Assembly: GCA_041179245.1 (NCBI GenBank)
Contig: JBEGTT010000246.1
Coordinates: forward strand, 1 to 14,857
DNA: 14,857 nt
Origin: JBEGTT01 sp041179245
GTDB taxonomy: Bacteria; Pseudomonadota; Gammaproteobacteria; Burkholderiales; Rhodocyclaceae
Direction: 5' to 3'
Shown: positions 1-7,107 of the stretch, piece by piece
Layout: every line of letters starts with the position of its first letter
Position numbering within the stretch: position 1 is the first letter of the stretch
Position numbers and translations under genes: made by a program
Notes under the pieces: model-generated
The model's database searches: none
What the model was told of the DNA's origin: nothing
What the model saw: only the letters and a program-made list of their open reading frames with translations

Positions 1-1296
1 AACATCACGTCCGATCAGGACGAGGACCTAGACATTGCTTTACAGGATATTCCAGGCGGCGACGACCTCCCCCCAGCGATCGTACTTGATGTCAAACCTA
101 AGCAAGTGAAGGTTTATCGCCGAGGTGGCGAAGTTGTGGTGCTTAGTGGCGACAATCTGAAATTTGCTAATGCTTATTTAGACGACAAGGCGGCGCCCAA
201 TAAACGGATTCGTCGAGGGGCGGTGGTTCGTTTACAGAAAAACGACAAGGATGATTGGCAGATTGCACAGTTGCCGGAAGTTGAATCTGCCTTTGTTGCC
301 GCGGACCCGCGTGATGGTGCCGTTCGAGCGCTGGTGGGTGGTTTTGATTTCAATCGCAATAAATTCAACCATGTGACGCAAGCATGGCGTCAGCCGGGTT
401 CTAGCTTCAAGCCGTTTATCTATTCGGCTTCGCTGGAAAAAGGCTTTTCTCCCGCCTCTATTGTTCACGACGAGCCGATCACTATTTCTGCCGGCGAAAC
501 GGGGAGCCAAGCGTGGCAACCGCATAACTATGATGGCAAATACGAAGGCCCGATGAAATTACGGACCGCGTTGGCCAAATCTAAGAATATGGTATCGATT
601 CGTCTTTTACAGGCCATCGGGACGCAATATGCGCAGGATTACGCTACCCGCTTTGGTTTTGATGCCGCCAAACATCCGCCTTATTTGACGATGGCGCTAG
701 GCGCTGGCTCCGTGACGCCTTGGCAAATGGTGCAGGCTTATGCCGTATTCGCCAATGGCGGTTACCGGATTGCGCCTTACATCGTGCGGGAAATTCAGGA
801 CGAACATGGGCACGTGGTGGCCAAGCCAGCACCTCAGTTAGCGGGTGACGAAAGTCTGCGAGCGATTGATGCCCGTAACGCGTTTCTGATGGACAACATG
901 CTGCGTGATGTAACCATTTACGGTACGGCAGCCAGTGCGTCTGTTGCGCTAAAACGCCACGATCTGGCCGGCAAAACCGGGACGACCAATGAGTACGTCG
1001 ATGCGTGGTTCTGCGGATATCAATCAGCGACGGCTGCGGGCTGTGCGTGGATGGGATTTGACCAACCTAAAAAATTGGGCAGTGGGGAAACCGGTGGACG
1101 CGCTTCCTTGCCGATTTGGATTGGTTACATGAAGCAGGCGCTAAAAGATGTTTCGGAAAGCACGCTGGTTCAGCCTGAAGGTTTGAGCAGCCTGGGTAAG
1201 GAATTCTTCTACAGCGAACTGCGCCCACAGGAATTACCTGCCGATGGAATGATTGATCCGACACCGCCAAACCCCAAAGAACCACCGACGGATTAA
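1..1296 (+). CDS. mrcA: Penicillin-binding protein 1A, C-terminal part (gene cut by window start)
   Basis: This is the C-terminal 431 residues of a class A penicillin-binding protein, the inner-membrane enzyme that polymerises and crosslinks peptidoglycan in the periplasm. The frame is open from base 1, so the GTG at 106 is internal and the membrane anchor and glycosyltransferase domain lie outside the window. The transpeptidase signature motifs are all present: SSFK with the acylated Ser at base 400, SKN at base 580 and KTGTTNEY at base 973. The region before the transpeptidase (PAIVLDV onward, through about base 290) fits the small OB-like insert of PBP1A. The tail is Pro-rich (TPPNPKEPPTD). 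The stop lies 6 bases before pgpA, so the two are probably co-transcribed. That neighbour is unexpected, because mrcA is often found divergent from the pilMNOPQ genes. The family is sure; 1A rather than another class A type is likely. Confidence 0.93.
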   Translation, partial: NITSDQDEDLDIALQDIPGGDDLPPAIVLDVKPKQVKVYRRGGEVVVLSGDNLKFANAYLDDKAAPNKRIRRGAVVRLQKNDKDDWQIAQLPEVESAFVAADPRDGAVRALVGGFDFNRNKFNHVTQAWRQPGSSFKPFIYSASLEKGFSPASIVHDEPITISAGETGSQAWQPHNYDGKYEGPMKLRTALAKSKNMVSIRLLQAIGTQYAQDYATRFGFDAAKHPPYLTMALGAGSVTPWQMVQAYAVFANGGYRIAPYIVREIQDEHGHVVAKPAPQLAGDESLRAIDARNAFLMDNMLRDVTIYGTAASASVALKRHDLAGKTGTTNEYVDAWFCGYQSATAAGCAWMGFDQPKKLGSGETGGRASLPIWIGYMKQALKDVSESTLVQPEGLSSLGKEFFYSELRPQELPADGMIDPTPPNPKEPPTD

Positions 1297-1302
1297 TGGC
1301 TA

Positions 1303-1800
1303 ATGGTTCAGCCTGACATTCGTACCCTCCTTTCCCACCCGGCCCATTTTCTGGCCTTGGGTTGTGGCAGCGGTTTAGCCCCCAAAGCGCCGGGGACTTT
1401 CGGGACGCTGTTTGCATGGGCGGCATTCCAAGCACTCAACGATTGGTTTAACGCACCGCAGCTCTGGATTTTTTTCGCCATTTCGTTTGTGCTGGGAATT
1501 TGGGCGATTGGTATTACCGGGAAGACGCTGGGTGAGGTCGACCATGGCAGTATTGTTTGGGATGAAATTGTCCCGTTTTGGATGTTGCTGGCGCTGATTA
1601 CACCAAACGATTCGCCAGATAATTTTTGGTGGCAATGCGCGGCGTTTTTGCTGTTCCGGTTGTTCGACATTACCAAACCGTTCCCTGCTAGCTACTTTGA
1701 TCAGCAGGTCAAAAATGGTTTTGGGGTAATGATGGACGATGTGGTTGCTGCTGGATTCGCTGCCCTAGTCATTGGTGTGGCTCATCTAGTGATCCAGTAA
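1303..1800 (+). CDS. pgpA: Phosphatidylglycerophosphatase A
   Basis: This 165-residue protein has the usual PgpA length and removes the terminal phosphate of phosphatidylglycerophosphate to give phosphatidylglycerol at the inner membrane. Family hallmarks are GSGLAPKAPGTFGTL near the N-terminus, the acidic VDHGSIVWDEIV segment that should bind Mg2+, and LFDITKPFPASYFDQ followed by GVMMDDVVAA. Hydrophobic stretches after residue 50 and at the C-terminus fit membrane segments. The ATG at 1303 is the only sensible start: the ATG at 1296 is in another frame, and the Shine-Dalgarno is weak. The stop codon shares one base with the pncC start (TAATG), which implies translational coupling. pgpA commonly precedes pncC and recA in proteobacteria, but thiL, its frequent upstream partner, is replaced here by mrcA. 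Confidence 0.94.
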   Translation: MVQPDIRTLLSHPAHFLALGCGSGLAPKAPGTFGTLFAWAAFQALNDWFNAPQLWIFFAISFVLGIWAIGITGKTLGEVDHGSIVWDEIVPFWMLLALITPNDSPDNFWWQCAAFLLFRLFDITKPFPASYFDQQVKNGFGVMMDDVVAAGFAALVIGVAHLVIQ

Positions 1801-2306
1801 TGCCTCATTATCCCGTTCCGACGCAGACAGAACTGGAGGATTTGGCGGCCGAATTGGGCACGCGTTTGTTGGCTACCGGCCAAACGCTTGCAACCGCCGA
1901 ATCCTGTACGGGAGGCTGGGTTGCGCAGTGCTTAACAGCCATCGCCGGCTCTTCGGCTTGGTTTGACCGGGGGTTTGTGACGTATTCCAATCAAGCCAAA
2001 ACGGACATGCTTGGGGTTCCCGAAGCGATCTTGATGGCGCACGGTGCAGTTTCTGAACCCACGGCAATAGCGATGGTCGAAGGAGCATTGGCGCACAGCC
2101 AAGCAGACTGGGCCGTGAGCATTACCGGGATTGCTGGCCCAGCGGGAGGAACTGTTGAAAAACCCGTGGGTACTGTTTGTTTTGCGTGGGCGGAGCGTGA
2201 TCGTGAGGTGTCTGTTGCCACGCAGCATTTTGGTGGCACTCGGTCAGAAGTCCGTGCTCAGGCAGTAGTTTTTGCAATCAATCAATTGCAGGTTGCTATT
2301 AACTGA
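1800..2306 (+). CDS. pncC: Nicotinamide-nucleotide amidase (CinA C-terminal domain)
   Basis: This stand-alone CinA C-terminal domain protein of 168 residues hydrolyses nicotinamide mononucleotide to nicotinate mononucleotide and ammonia in the pyridine nucleotide cycle. The motif TAESCTGGWVAQ carries the expected nucleophile Ser35. It is followed by the family signatures RGFVTYSNQAKTDMLGV and SITGIAGPAGGTVEKPVGTV. No CinA N-terminal pyrophosphatase domain is present, so this is PncC rather than full CinA. The ATG overlaps the pgpA stop by one base and has no visible Shine-Dalgarno, so re-initiation from pgpA is likely. The pncC-recA order is widely conserved, and no terminator is visible between them, so readthrough into recA is probable. 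Confidence 0.94.
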   Translation: MPHYPVPTQTELEDLAAELGTRLLATGQTLATAESCTGGWVAQCLTAIAGSSAWFDRGFVTYSNQAKTDMLGVPEAILMAHGAVSEPTAIAMVEGALAHSQADWAVSITGIAGPAGGTVEKPVGTVCFAWAERDREVSVATQHFGGTRSEVRAQAVVFAINQLQVAIN

Positions 2307-2342
2307 TTTGCATATTTTAAGAAGTGGTTCGGCTCTCCGTGC

Positions 2343-2380
2343 CATAATTCGCGCTGTTTAATTTTTTGAGTAGTTAGGAA
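2343..2380 (+). promoter_or_regulatory. Possible recA promoter -10 element and ribosome binding site
   Basis: The 80-base gap before recA is the longest spacer in the first 6.6 kb. It contains CATAAT at 2343-2348, one mismatch from a sigma-70 -10 box, but I find no convincing -35 hexamer at the right distance. A TAGGAA ribosome binding site lies at 2375-2380, six bases before the ATG. No palindromic CTGT-N8-ACAG LexA box is present: there is a lone CTGT at 2354-2357 whose partner position reads TTGA. The promoter call is tentative; the ribosome binding site is more secure. Confidence 0.3.
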
Positions 2381-2386
2381 CTGGAT

Positions 2387-3439
2387 ATGGACGACAACAA
2401 GGCAAAAGCGCTCGCCGCCGCACTGGCGCAAATTGAAAAGCAGTTTGGCAAAGGTTCCATCATGAAGATGGGCGCAGCTGATATTGACCGGGAAATTCCG
2501 GTGGTTTCCACAGGCTCACTCGGGCTGGATATTGCCCTTGGGGTAGGCGGTTTGCCACGGGGTCGTGTGGTTGAAATCTATGGCCCAGAATCATCCGGTA
2601 AAACCACCTTGTGTTTGCAAGTGGTTGCTGAAATGCAGAAGTTGGGCGGCACGGCAGCCTTTATTGATGCGGAGCACGCGCTTGATCCACAGTACGCCCA
2701 GAAGCTGGGGGTTGCTGTCGGTGATTTGCTGATTTCTCAGCCGGATACCGGCGAACAAGCGCTAGAAATTGCTGACATGCTGGTGCGTTCTGGCAGTGTC
2801 GACATCATCATTATCGACTCGGTGGCTGCACTGACGCCCAAGGCTGAAATCGAGGGCGAAATGGGTGATTCCATGATGGGCCTGCATGCCCGTTTGATGA
2901 GCCAAGCCTTGCGCAAACTCACGGCGAACATCAAAAAGACCAATACCTTGGTGATCTTTATTAACCAGATTCGGATGAAAATTGGTGTGATGTTTGGGTC
3001 GCCAGAAACGACTACCGGTGGCAATGCGTTGAAGTTCTATGCCTCTGTTCGCTTGGATATTCGCCGTATTGGCGGGATCAAGAAGGGTGACGAAGTAGTG
3101 GGTAACGAAACCCGCGTTAAAGTCGTCAAGAATAAAGTCGCGCCCCCATTCAAAGAAGCCATTTTTGACATTCTGTACGGCGAAGGTATCTCCCGAGAAG
3201 GCGAACTCATTGAGTTGGGCGTGGTGCACAAAATCGTCGATAAGTCAGGTGCTTGGTATGCCTACAACGGGGAAAAAATTGGTCAAGGTAAAGATAATGT
3301 CCGTGAATACCTGAAGTCAAAACCAGAAATGGCACAGGAAATTGAACGTCGGATTCGCGAAGCAGTAGGCGTAGCAGCAGCCAATGTTAAAGCCGGTAGC
3401 TCAGCGAGTACCGACAAAGCCAAGGCCGCCGATGCCTGA
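2387..3439 (+). CDS. recA: Recombinase RecA
   Basis: RecA, 350 residues, is the DNA-dependent ATPase that forms filaments on single-stranded DNA, drives strand exchange and stimulates LexA self-cleavage where LexA exists. Residues 1-32 form the N-terminal oligomerisation helix. Walker A is GPESSGKT at 66-73, Walker B is the IIIIDSVAAL segment near 140, and loop 2 with GSPETTTGGNALKFY is intact. The C-terminal tail is Ala/Lys/Asp-rich. Start ATG 2387 is preceded by TAGGAA and gives the normal N-terminus. It sits directly after pncC, and its last 8 bases overlap the recX start. The frame is intact and the protein looks fully functional; the leader lacks a recognisable LexA site. Confidence 0.99.
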   Translation: MDDNKAKALAAALAQIEKQFGKGSIMKMGAADIDREIPVVSTGSLGLDIALGVGGLPRGRVVEIYGPESSGKTTLCLQVVAEMQKLGGTAAFIDAEHALDPQYAQKLGVAVGDLLISQPDTGEQALEIADMLVRSGSVDIIIIDSVAALTPKAEIEGEMGDSMMGLHARLMSQALRKLTANIKKTNTLVIFINQIRMKIGVMFGSPETTTGGNALKFYASVRLDIRRIGGIKKGDEVVGNETRVKVVKNKVAPPFKEAIFDILYGEGISREGELIELGVVHKIVDKSGAWYAYNGEKIGQGKDNVREYLKSKPEMAQEIERRIREAVGVAAANVKAGSSASTDKAKAADA

Positions 3440-3965
3440 TGGCGAAAAGCTCCGCAGGGCCTTGCAGCAAGAGGCTTTGCGGTTGCTAGTTCGGCGTGAA
3501 CACAGTCGGCTTGAACTTGAGCAGAAACTTGGACGGAAGCTTGCGTCATTCCCCGAGGCAGCAGAACTAGAAGCCGAAGAACGTAAAGCCGTGCTGAGCA
3601 AAGTGCTGGACGGGCTTAACGAGAGGTGCTGGCAGTCTGACCAGCGTTTTGCCCAGCAACGCGTGACTCACCGAGGTGCACGGTATGGCGATCAGCGACT
3701 AAAACAGGAACTCAGCCTCCGTGGAGTGGATGCTGAAGTCATCAACGATGCCCTGAGTAGCGGTGAAAATGAGTTGTTTCGTTGTCGTAATGTCTGGTTA
3801 AAAAAATTTGGTGGGCCGGCAGAGAATCGTGAAGGATTTGCGAAACAGGTACGTTTCTTGCAGTACAGGGGCTTTTCTGGTGCTACCATTCGTCAGGTTT
3901 TGAAATCGTCCTCCGACGACTCAATCATCGAAACAATCCTCGAATCGAACCCTGAAGAATCCTGA
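3432..3965 (+). CDS. recX: Regulatory protein RecX
   Basis: RecX binds RecA filaments and limits their ATPase and coprotease activity. The protein is small, basic and helical, with family features such as LLVRREHSRLELEQKL near the N-terminus, GARYGDQRLKQELSLRGVD in the middle and FLQYRGFSGATIRQVLK near the C-terminus. These correspond to the three-helix repeats of the family. I chose the ATG at 3432 (177 residues), which overlaps the recA stop by 8 bases and has AAGG six bases upstream. The in-frame ATG at 3384 would add 16 residues of low-complexity sequence inside recA and is less likely. The overlap means recX translation is probably coupled to recA. It is followed by lptB after 5 bases. 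Confidence 0.9.
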   Translation: MPDGEKLRRALQQEALRLLVRREHSRLELEQKLGRKLASFPEAAELEAEERKAVLSKVLDGLNERCWQSDQRFAQQRVTHRGARYGDQRLKQELSLRGVDAEVINDALSSGENELFRCRNVWLKKFGGPAENREGFAKQVRFLQYRGFSGATIRQVLKSSSDDSIIETILESNPEES

Positions 3966-3970
3966 AAAGA

Positions 3971-4705
3971 ATGCCCCAAACCCGCACCAGCCTGCGTACC
4001 GAACATCTCAAAAAAACCTATAAATCCCGCACCGTGGTCAAGGATGTGTCGTTTGCCGTCCAGAGCGGCGAGGTAGTGGGCCTGTTGGGCCCCAATGGCG
4101 CAGGTAAAACCACCTGTTTCTACATGGTGGTTGGCTTGGTGGCTGCAGATGGCGGCCAGATTCAGATTGATGGTCATGATATTACCCACTTGCCGATGCA
4201 CCAACGGGCGCGTTTGGGCCTTTCTTATTTGCCGCAAGAAGCATCCGTATTCCGTAAGCTCAATGTCACCGAAAATATTCAGGCAGTGCTGGAGTTACAG
4301 AACCTGAGTAAGGCAGAGATTTCGCAGCGTCTTGAATCGCTCTTGGAGGAGCTGCATATCGGCCATATTCGGCACAGTAATGCGGCAGCCCTTTCCGGCG
4401 GTGAACGCCGTAGGGTGGAGATCGCCCGAGCATTAGCGACCAATCCTCGTTTTATTCTGCTGGACGAGCCTTTTGCGGGCGTGGACCCCATTGCGGTACT
4501 GGATATTCAGCACATCATTCGCTTCTTGAAAGAGCGTAACATCGGCGTTTTGATTACCGATCATAACGTGCGGGAAACCCTTGGAATTTGCGACCATGCT
4601 TGGATCATTAATGAAGGGGAAGTGCTGGCAGGAGGCGTTCCAAACGACCTTATCCAGAATGAGCAAGTACGCAAGGTTTACCTTGGCGAAAGCTTCAAAC
4701 TTTAA
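3971..4705 (+). CDS. lptB: LPS export ABC transporter ATP-binding protein LptB
   Basis: LptB is the cytoplasmic ATPase of the LptB2FGC complex, which extracts lipopolysaccharide from the inner membrane and pushes it across the Lpt bridge. At 244 residues it has the usual length. Motifs in order are Walker A GPNGAGKT (40-47), a Q-loop at Gln89 (YLPQEASVFRKL, typical of LptB rather than amino-acid transporters), signature LSGGE (141-145), Walker B FILLDE with catalytic Glu166, and switch His198 in TDHNVRETL. A weak purine-rich GAAAAGA precedes the ATG. The position just before rpoN is conserved, but lptC and lptA are missing upstream, where recX stands instead. Their products must be encoded elsewhere. 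Confidence 0.97.
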   Translation: MPQTRTSLRTEHLKKTYKSRTVVKDVSFAVQSGEVVGLLGPNGAGKTTCFYMVVGLVAADGGQIQIDGHDITHLPMHQRARLGLSYLPQEASVFRKLNVTENIQAVLELQNLSKAEISQRLESLLEELHIGHIRHSNAAALSGGERRRVEIARALATNPRFILLDEPFAGVDPIAVLDIQHIIRFLKERNIGVLITDHNVRETLGICDHAWIINEGEVLAGGVPNDLIQNEQVRKVYLGESFKL

Positions 4706-4731
4706 TGCCGATTTTCAATAAAACCTGACCC

Positions 4732-6261
4732 ATGAAGGCCTCACTCCAGCTTCGAGTCTCCCAGCATCTTGCGCTTACCCCGCAGTTGCAACAGGCTATC
4801 AAGCTATTGCAGCTATCCACGCTTGAGCTCAATCAGGAAATTGACCGATATTTGTTGGAAAACCCGTTGCTGGAACGCGAGGGGGATGATGGTGAGAGTG
4901 ATGCGGCCTATGCCGGCCCAGATACTTCCTCCCAGAACAATAATGAGCGTTCGGAAACGACTGGAAATAACGATTCCAGTGAAAGCGGTAGCGAAACTCC
5001 CCGTGATGTTGATACTGACTTCGGTGACAGTCGCGATAGCCAAGATACTCAGGATAGCGGCCCCGATTCGCTATCCATGTCTGACGAAGATGATCGCTGG
5101 AATAACGACAGTGGCAGTTATTCCGGAAGCGGGGGCAACCGCGAGGGTGAGGACGACGAAGATGGTCACGATACCCAAGTTGCACAAACCTCTCTCCGAG
5201 AACATCTGAATTCACAGTTGGGCTTAATGACGCTGAGTTTGCGCGATCATGGTTTGGTCAATCTGCTCATTGAAGAACTAGACGAAGATGGCTACTTAGC
5301 GGCCTCGCTGGACGAGGTTTTTGAGACCTTGCCAGAAGAGCTGGAGGTTGAGCGGGAGGAGCTGGATATTGCCCTGCACCACCTTCAGCACATGGACCCC
5401 ACGGGAGTAGGTGCTCGCGCTCCTCAAGAATGCCTAGCGCTTCAATTGCGCACTCAGGAGGAAAGCCCGATTCGAAATCTGGCTTTGGTCGTTGTTCAAG
5501 AGCATCTGAATCTGCTGGCTAACCGCGACTACGGCCGCATCCTGAAATTGGCGAATTGCAACGAAGAATCCCTCAAGGCAGCACACGCGTTGATCGTCAG
5601 CTTGGATCCGCGCCCTGGTGCTCGTTATACCCCGCTGGAGGCGCGCTACATTACCCCTGATGTGTTGGTGCGCAAGGTGAAGGGACAGTGGATTTCGCAG
5701 GTTAATCCGGACGCTTTCCCCAAGCTGCGAATCAATCGCCTATACGCTGACATTTTGTCGCGCCAACGTCGAGGTGAGGGCGGCCTGTCCGGGCAGCTTC
5801 AAGAGGCCCGCTGGTTAATCAAAAATGTACAGCAGCGTTTCGAAACGATTCAGCGGGTAAGCCAGGCAATTGTCGAACGCCAGCGCCAGTTCTTTGAGCA
5901 TGGTGAAGTCGCGATGCGCCCCTTGGTCTTGCGTGAAATTGCCGATTTGCTGGATTTGCATGAGTCCACCATTTCCCGGGTGACCAGCCAGAAATACATG
6001 GCAACCCCGCGTGGCATCTTTGAATTAAAGTATTTTTTCGGTAGCCATGTATCAACGGATACCGGCGGCGCCTGCTCTGCCACGGCGATTCGCGCACTGA
6101 TCAAGCAGCTGATTGCCGCAGAGGACGGCAAGAAGCCCTTGTCGGATAGTCAAATATCCGAAATACTAGGCCGTCAGGGTATTGTGGTTGCCCGTCGGAC
6201 AGTTGCCAAATACCGGGAGTCTTTGAACATTCCCCCGGTGAATTTACGCAAGACGCTATAA
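4732..6261 (+). CDS. rpoN: RNA polymerase sigma-54 factor RpoN
   Basis: Sigma-54 directs RNA polymerase to -24/-12 promoters that need AAA+ enhancer-binding activators. Region I (residues 1-50) is Gln/Leu-rich, as needed for activator response (SQHLALTPQLQQAIKLLQLS). Region II (about 50-149) is an extended acidic Ser/Asn/Asp-rich stretch. The core-binding part follows from about 152 (TSLREHLNSQL). A DNA-binding helix-turn-helix lies around 397-420 (EIADLLDLHESTISRVT). The diagnostic RpoN box ARRTVAKYRE is at 487-496, followed by a typical NIPPVNLRKTL end. Length is 509 residues, longer than the E. coli protein, mainly because of region II. The ATG at 4732 lacks a clear Shine-Dalgarno but gives the canonical N-terminus. 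It lies 26 bases after lptB and 15 before hpf. Confidence 0.98.
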   Translation: MKASLQLRVSQHLALTPQLQQAIKLLQLSTLELNQEIDRYLLENPLLEREGDDGESDAAYAGPDTSSQNNNERSETTGNNDSSESGSETPRDVDTDFGDSRDSQDTQDSGPDSLSMSDEDDRWNNDSGSYSGSGGNREGEDDEDGHDTQVAQTSLREHLNSQLGLMTLSLRDHGLVNLLIEELDEDGYLAASLDEVFETLPEELEVEREELDIALHHLQHMDPTGVGARAPQECLALQLRTQEESPIRNLALVVVQEHLNLLANRDYGRILKLANCNEESLKAAHALIVSLDPRPGARYTPLEARYITPDVLVRKVKGQWISQVNPDAFPKLRINRLYADILSRQRRGEGGLSGQLQEARWLIKNVQQRFETIQRVSQAIVERQRQFFEHGEVAMRPLVLREIADLLDLHESTISRVTSQKYMATPRGIFELKYFFGSHVSTDTGGACSATAIRALIKQLIAAEDGKKPLSDSQISEILGRQGIVVARRTVAKYRESLNIPPVNLRKTL

Positions 6262-6264
6262 AAC

Positions 6265-6270
6265 AAGGAG
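6265..6270 (+). promoter_or_regulatory. Strong Shine-Dalgarno of hpf
   Basis: AAGGAG sits six bases before the hpf ATG at 6277, in the short gap after rpoN. It is the best ribosome binding site in the rpoN-hpf-ptsN segment. The genes on either side have poor ones, which suggests hpf is translated much more strongly than its operon neighbours. Confidence 0.8.
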
Positions 6271-6276
6271 AAGAAC

Positions 6277-6600
6277 ATGAATCTGCAAATCAGCGGTCAT
6301 CACGTCGAAGTTACAGCCGCCTTAAAAGAGTATGTGACTAACAAGCTGGATCCAGTGGTTCGTCATTTTGACAAAGTGACGGGAGTTAGCGTGGTGCTAT
6401 CGGTTGAAAAACTCAAGCAAAAAGCCGAAGTCACTATTCACGTACCCGGCAAGGATATTCACGCTGAAACCGATGGCGAAGATTTGTATGCCGTGATTGA
6501 TGAGCTGTTTGATAAGCTGGATCGTCAGGTTCAGAAGTACAAACAGAAAATGCAGGATCACCACCGTGGTGAAAAAATTACGAATCACATTGCTGAATAA
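6277..6600 (+). CDS. hpf: Ribosome hibernation promoting factor, short form
   Basis: This 107-residue protein belongs to the HPF/RaiA family, which binds the 30S decoding region and helps form inactive ribosome dimers in stationary phase. It starts with MNLQISGHHVEVTAALKEYV, contains EVTIHVPGKDIHAETDGEDLYAVIDELFDKLDRQVQKYK, and ends shortly after a Lys-rich helix. There is no long-HPF dimerisation domain, so it is the short type usually encoded next to rpoN. A strong AAGGAG precedes the start. An intrinsic terminator follows 8 bases after the stop, so hpf is the last gene efficiently transcribed from the upstream run. Confidence 0.96.
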   Translation: MNLQISGHHVEVTAALKEYVTNKLDPVVRHFDKVTGVSVVLSVEKLKQKAEVTIHVPGKDIHAETDGEDLYAVIDELFDKLDRQVQKYKQKMQDHHRGEKITNHIAE

Positions 6601-6608
6601 AGCTATCT

Positions 6609-6640
6609 GGGCCGGAAATTCCTCCGGCCCTTCTTTTTTT
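6609..6640 (+). terminator. Rho-independent terminator after hpf
   Basis: A perfect 8-bp stem GGGCCGGA (6609-6616) pairs with TCCGGCCC (6623-6630) around a 6-base loop, followed directly by a ten-base tract with nine T (6631-6640). This is a textbook intrinsic terminator on the + strand. It begins 8 bases after the hpf stop, and the T-tract ends 7 bases before the ptsN ATG, leaving no room for a separate promoter and leader. It must therefore act as a partial attenuator for ptsN, or ptsN must be read from a promoter upstream that passes through it. Confidence 0.93.
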
Positions 6641-6647
6641 GCACACC

Positions 6648-7094
6648 ATGAAACACCTCGCCAAACTTTTGTATGACACCCATGTGCTGCTCGGTTCCGA
6701 CTGCGGCAGCAAGAAGCGCGTTTTCGAACAAGCTGGGCTTATTTTTGAAAATCATAACGGTATAGCGCGGGCTACTGTTTTTGATAGCCTTTTTGCCCGC
6801 GAGAAATTGGGCTCAACCGGCTTGGGGCAAGGAATCGCAATTCCCCATGGTCGGATCAAAGGCTTGAAACAAGCCGTTGGTGCATTTATCCGTCTGGATA
6901 GCCCAATTCCTTTTGAAGCGCCCGATGGGCGGCCAGTGAATTTGCTTTTTATTTTATTGGTGCCGGAAAGTGCCAACGAAACACATCTTCAAATTTTGTC
7001 TGAATTAGCGACAAAATTTGCCAGCAAACAGTTCCGCGAGAGCCTGATCCAAGCTCAAGATACGGACCAAGTTTGCGCGCTATTTCAGTCCTGA
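6648..7094 (+). CDS. ptsN: Nitrogen-regulatory PTS enzyme IIA (EIIA-Ntr)
   Basis: PtsN is the terminal phosphoacceptor of the regulatory nitrogen phosphotransferase chain (PtsP-NPr-EIIANtr). It acts in the cytoplasm and modulates potassium and nitrogen responses in other proteobacteria. The 148-residue protein is a single PTS_EIIA_2 domain with the active-site motif GIAIPHGRIKG, in which His67 should be phosphorylated. FILLVPESANETHLQILSELA is also typical. I chose the ATG at 6648. An in-frame TTG at 6639 lies in the terminator T-tract and would add only three residues. There is no Shine-Dalgarno: the start is preceded by the U-tract and GCACACC. Clustering with rpoN and hpf is conserved, but the usual downstream hprK or rapZ is absent here. 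Confidence 0.96.
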   Translation: MKHLAKLLYDTHVLLGSDCGSKKRVFEQAGLIFENHNGIARATVFDSLFAREKLGSTGLGQGIAIPHGRIKGLKQAVGAFIRLDSPIPFEAPDGRPVNLLFILLVPESANETHLQILSELATKFASKQFRESLIQAQDTDQVCALFQS

Positions 7095-7107
7095 AAATAA
7101 CCACTTA

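Noticed and set aside
1067..1676. Overlapping - strand open frames (1067-1435 and 1308-1676) across the mrcA/pgpA junction
   Set aside because: They are antisense to well-supported genes, lack ribosome binding sites and show no recognisable family.
2354..2369. Possible SOS box starting CTGT in the recA leader
   Set aside because: The second half reads TTGA rather than ACAG, so the required palindrome is absent.
2762..3229. 155-residue - strand open frame inside recA
   Set aside because: It is antisense to a highly conserved recA region. The translation is rich in His, Asn and Gln without domain motifs, so it is a shadow of recA codon use.
3331..3347. TGGCAC followed by ATTG inside recA, resembling a sigma-54 promoter
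   Set aside because: The spacing to the -12 element is off by one, the GC dinucleotide is missing, and it lies deep inside the recA coding region.
3384..3431. Upstream ATG extending RecX by 16 residues
   Set aside because: The extension is inside recA, looks unlike RecX N-termini, and the ATG at 3432 has AAGG at proper spacing.
4769..5209. 146-residue + strand open frame inside rpoN
   Set aside because: It lies wholly within rpoN in another frame, is created by the biased acidic repeat-like region, and its translation resembles no known protein.
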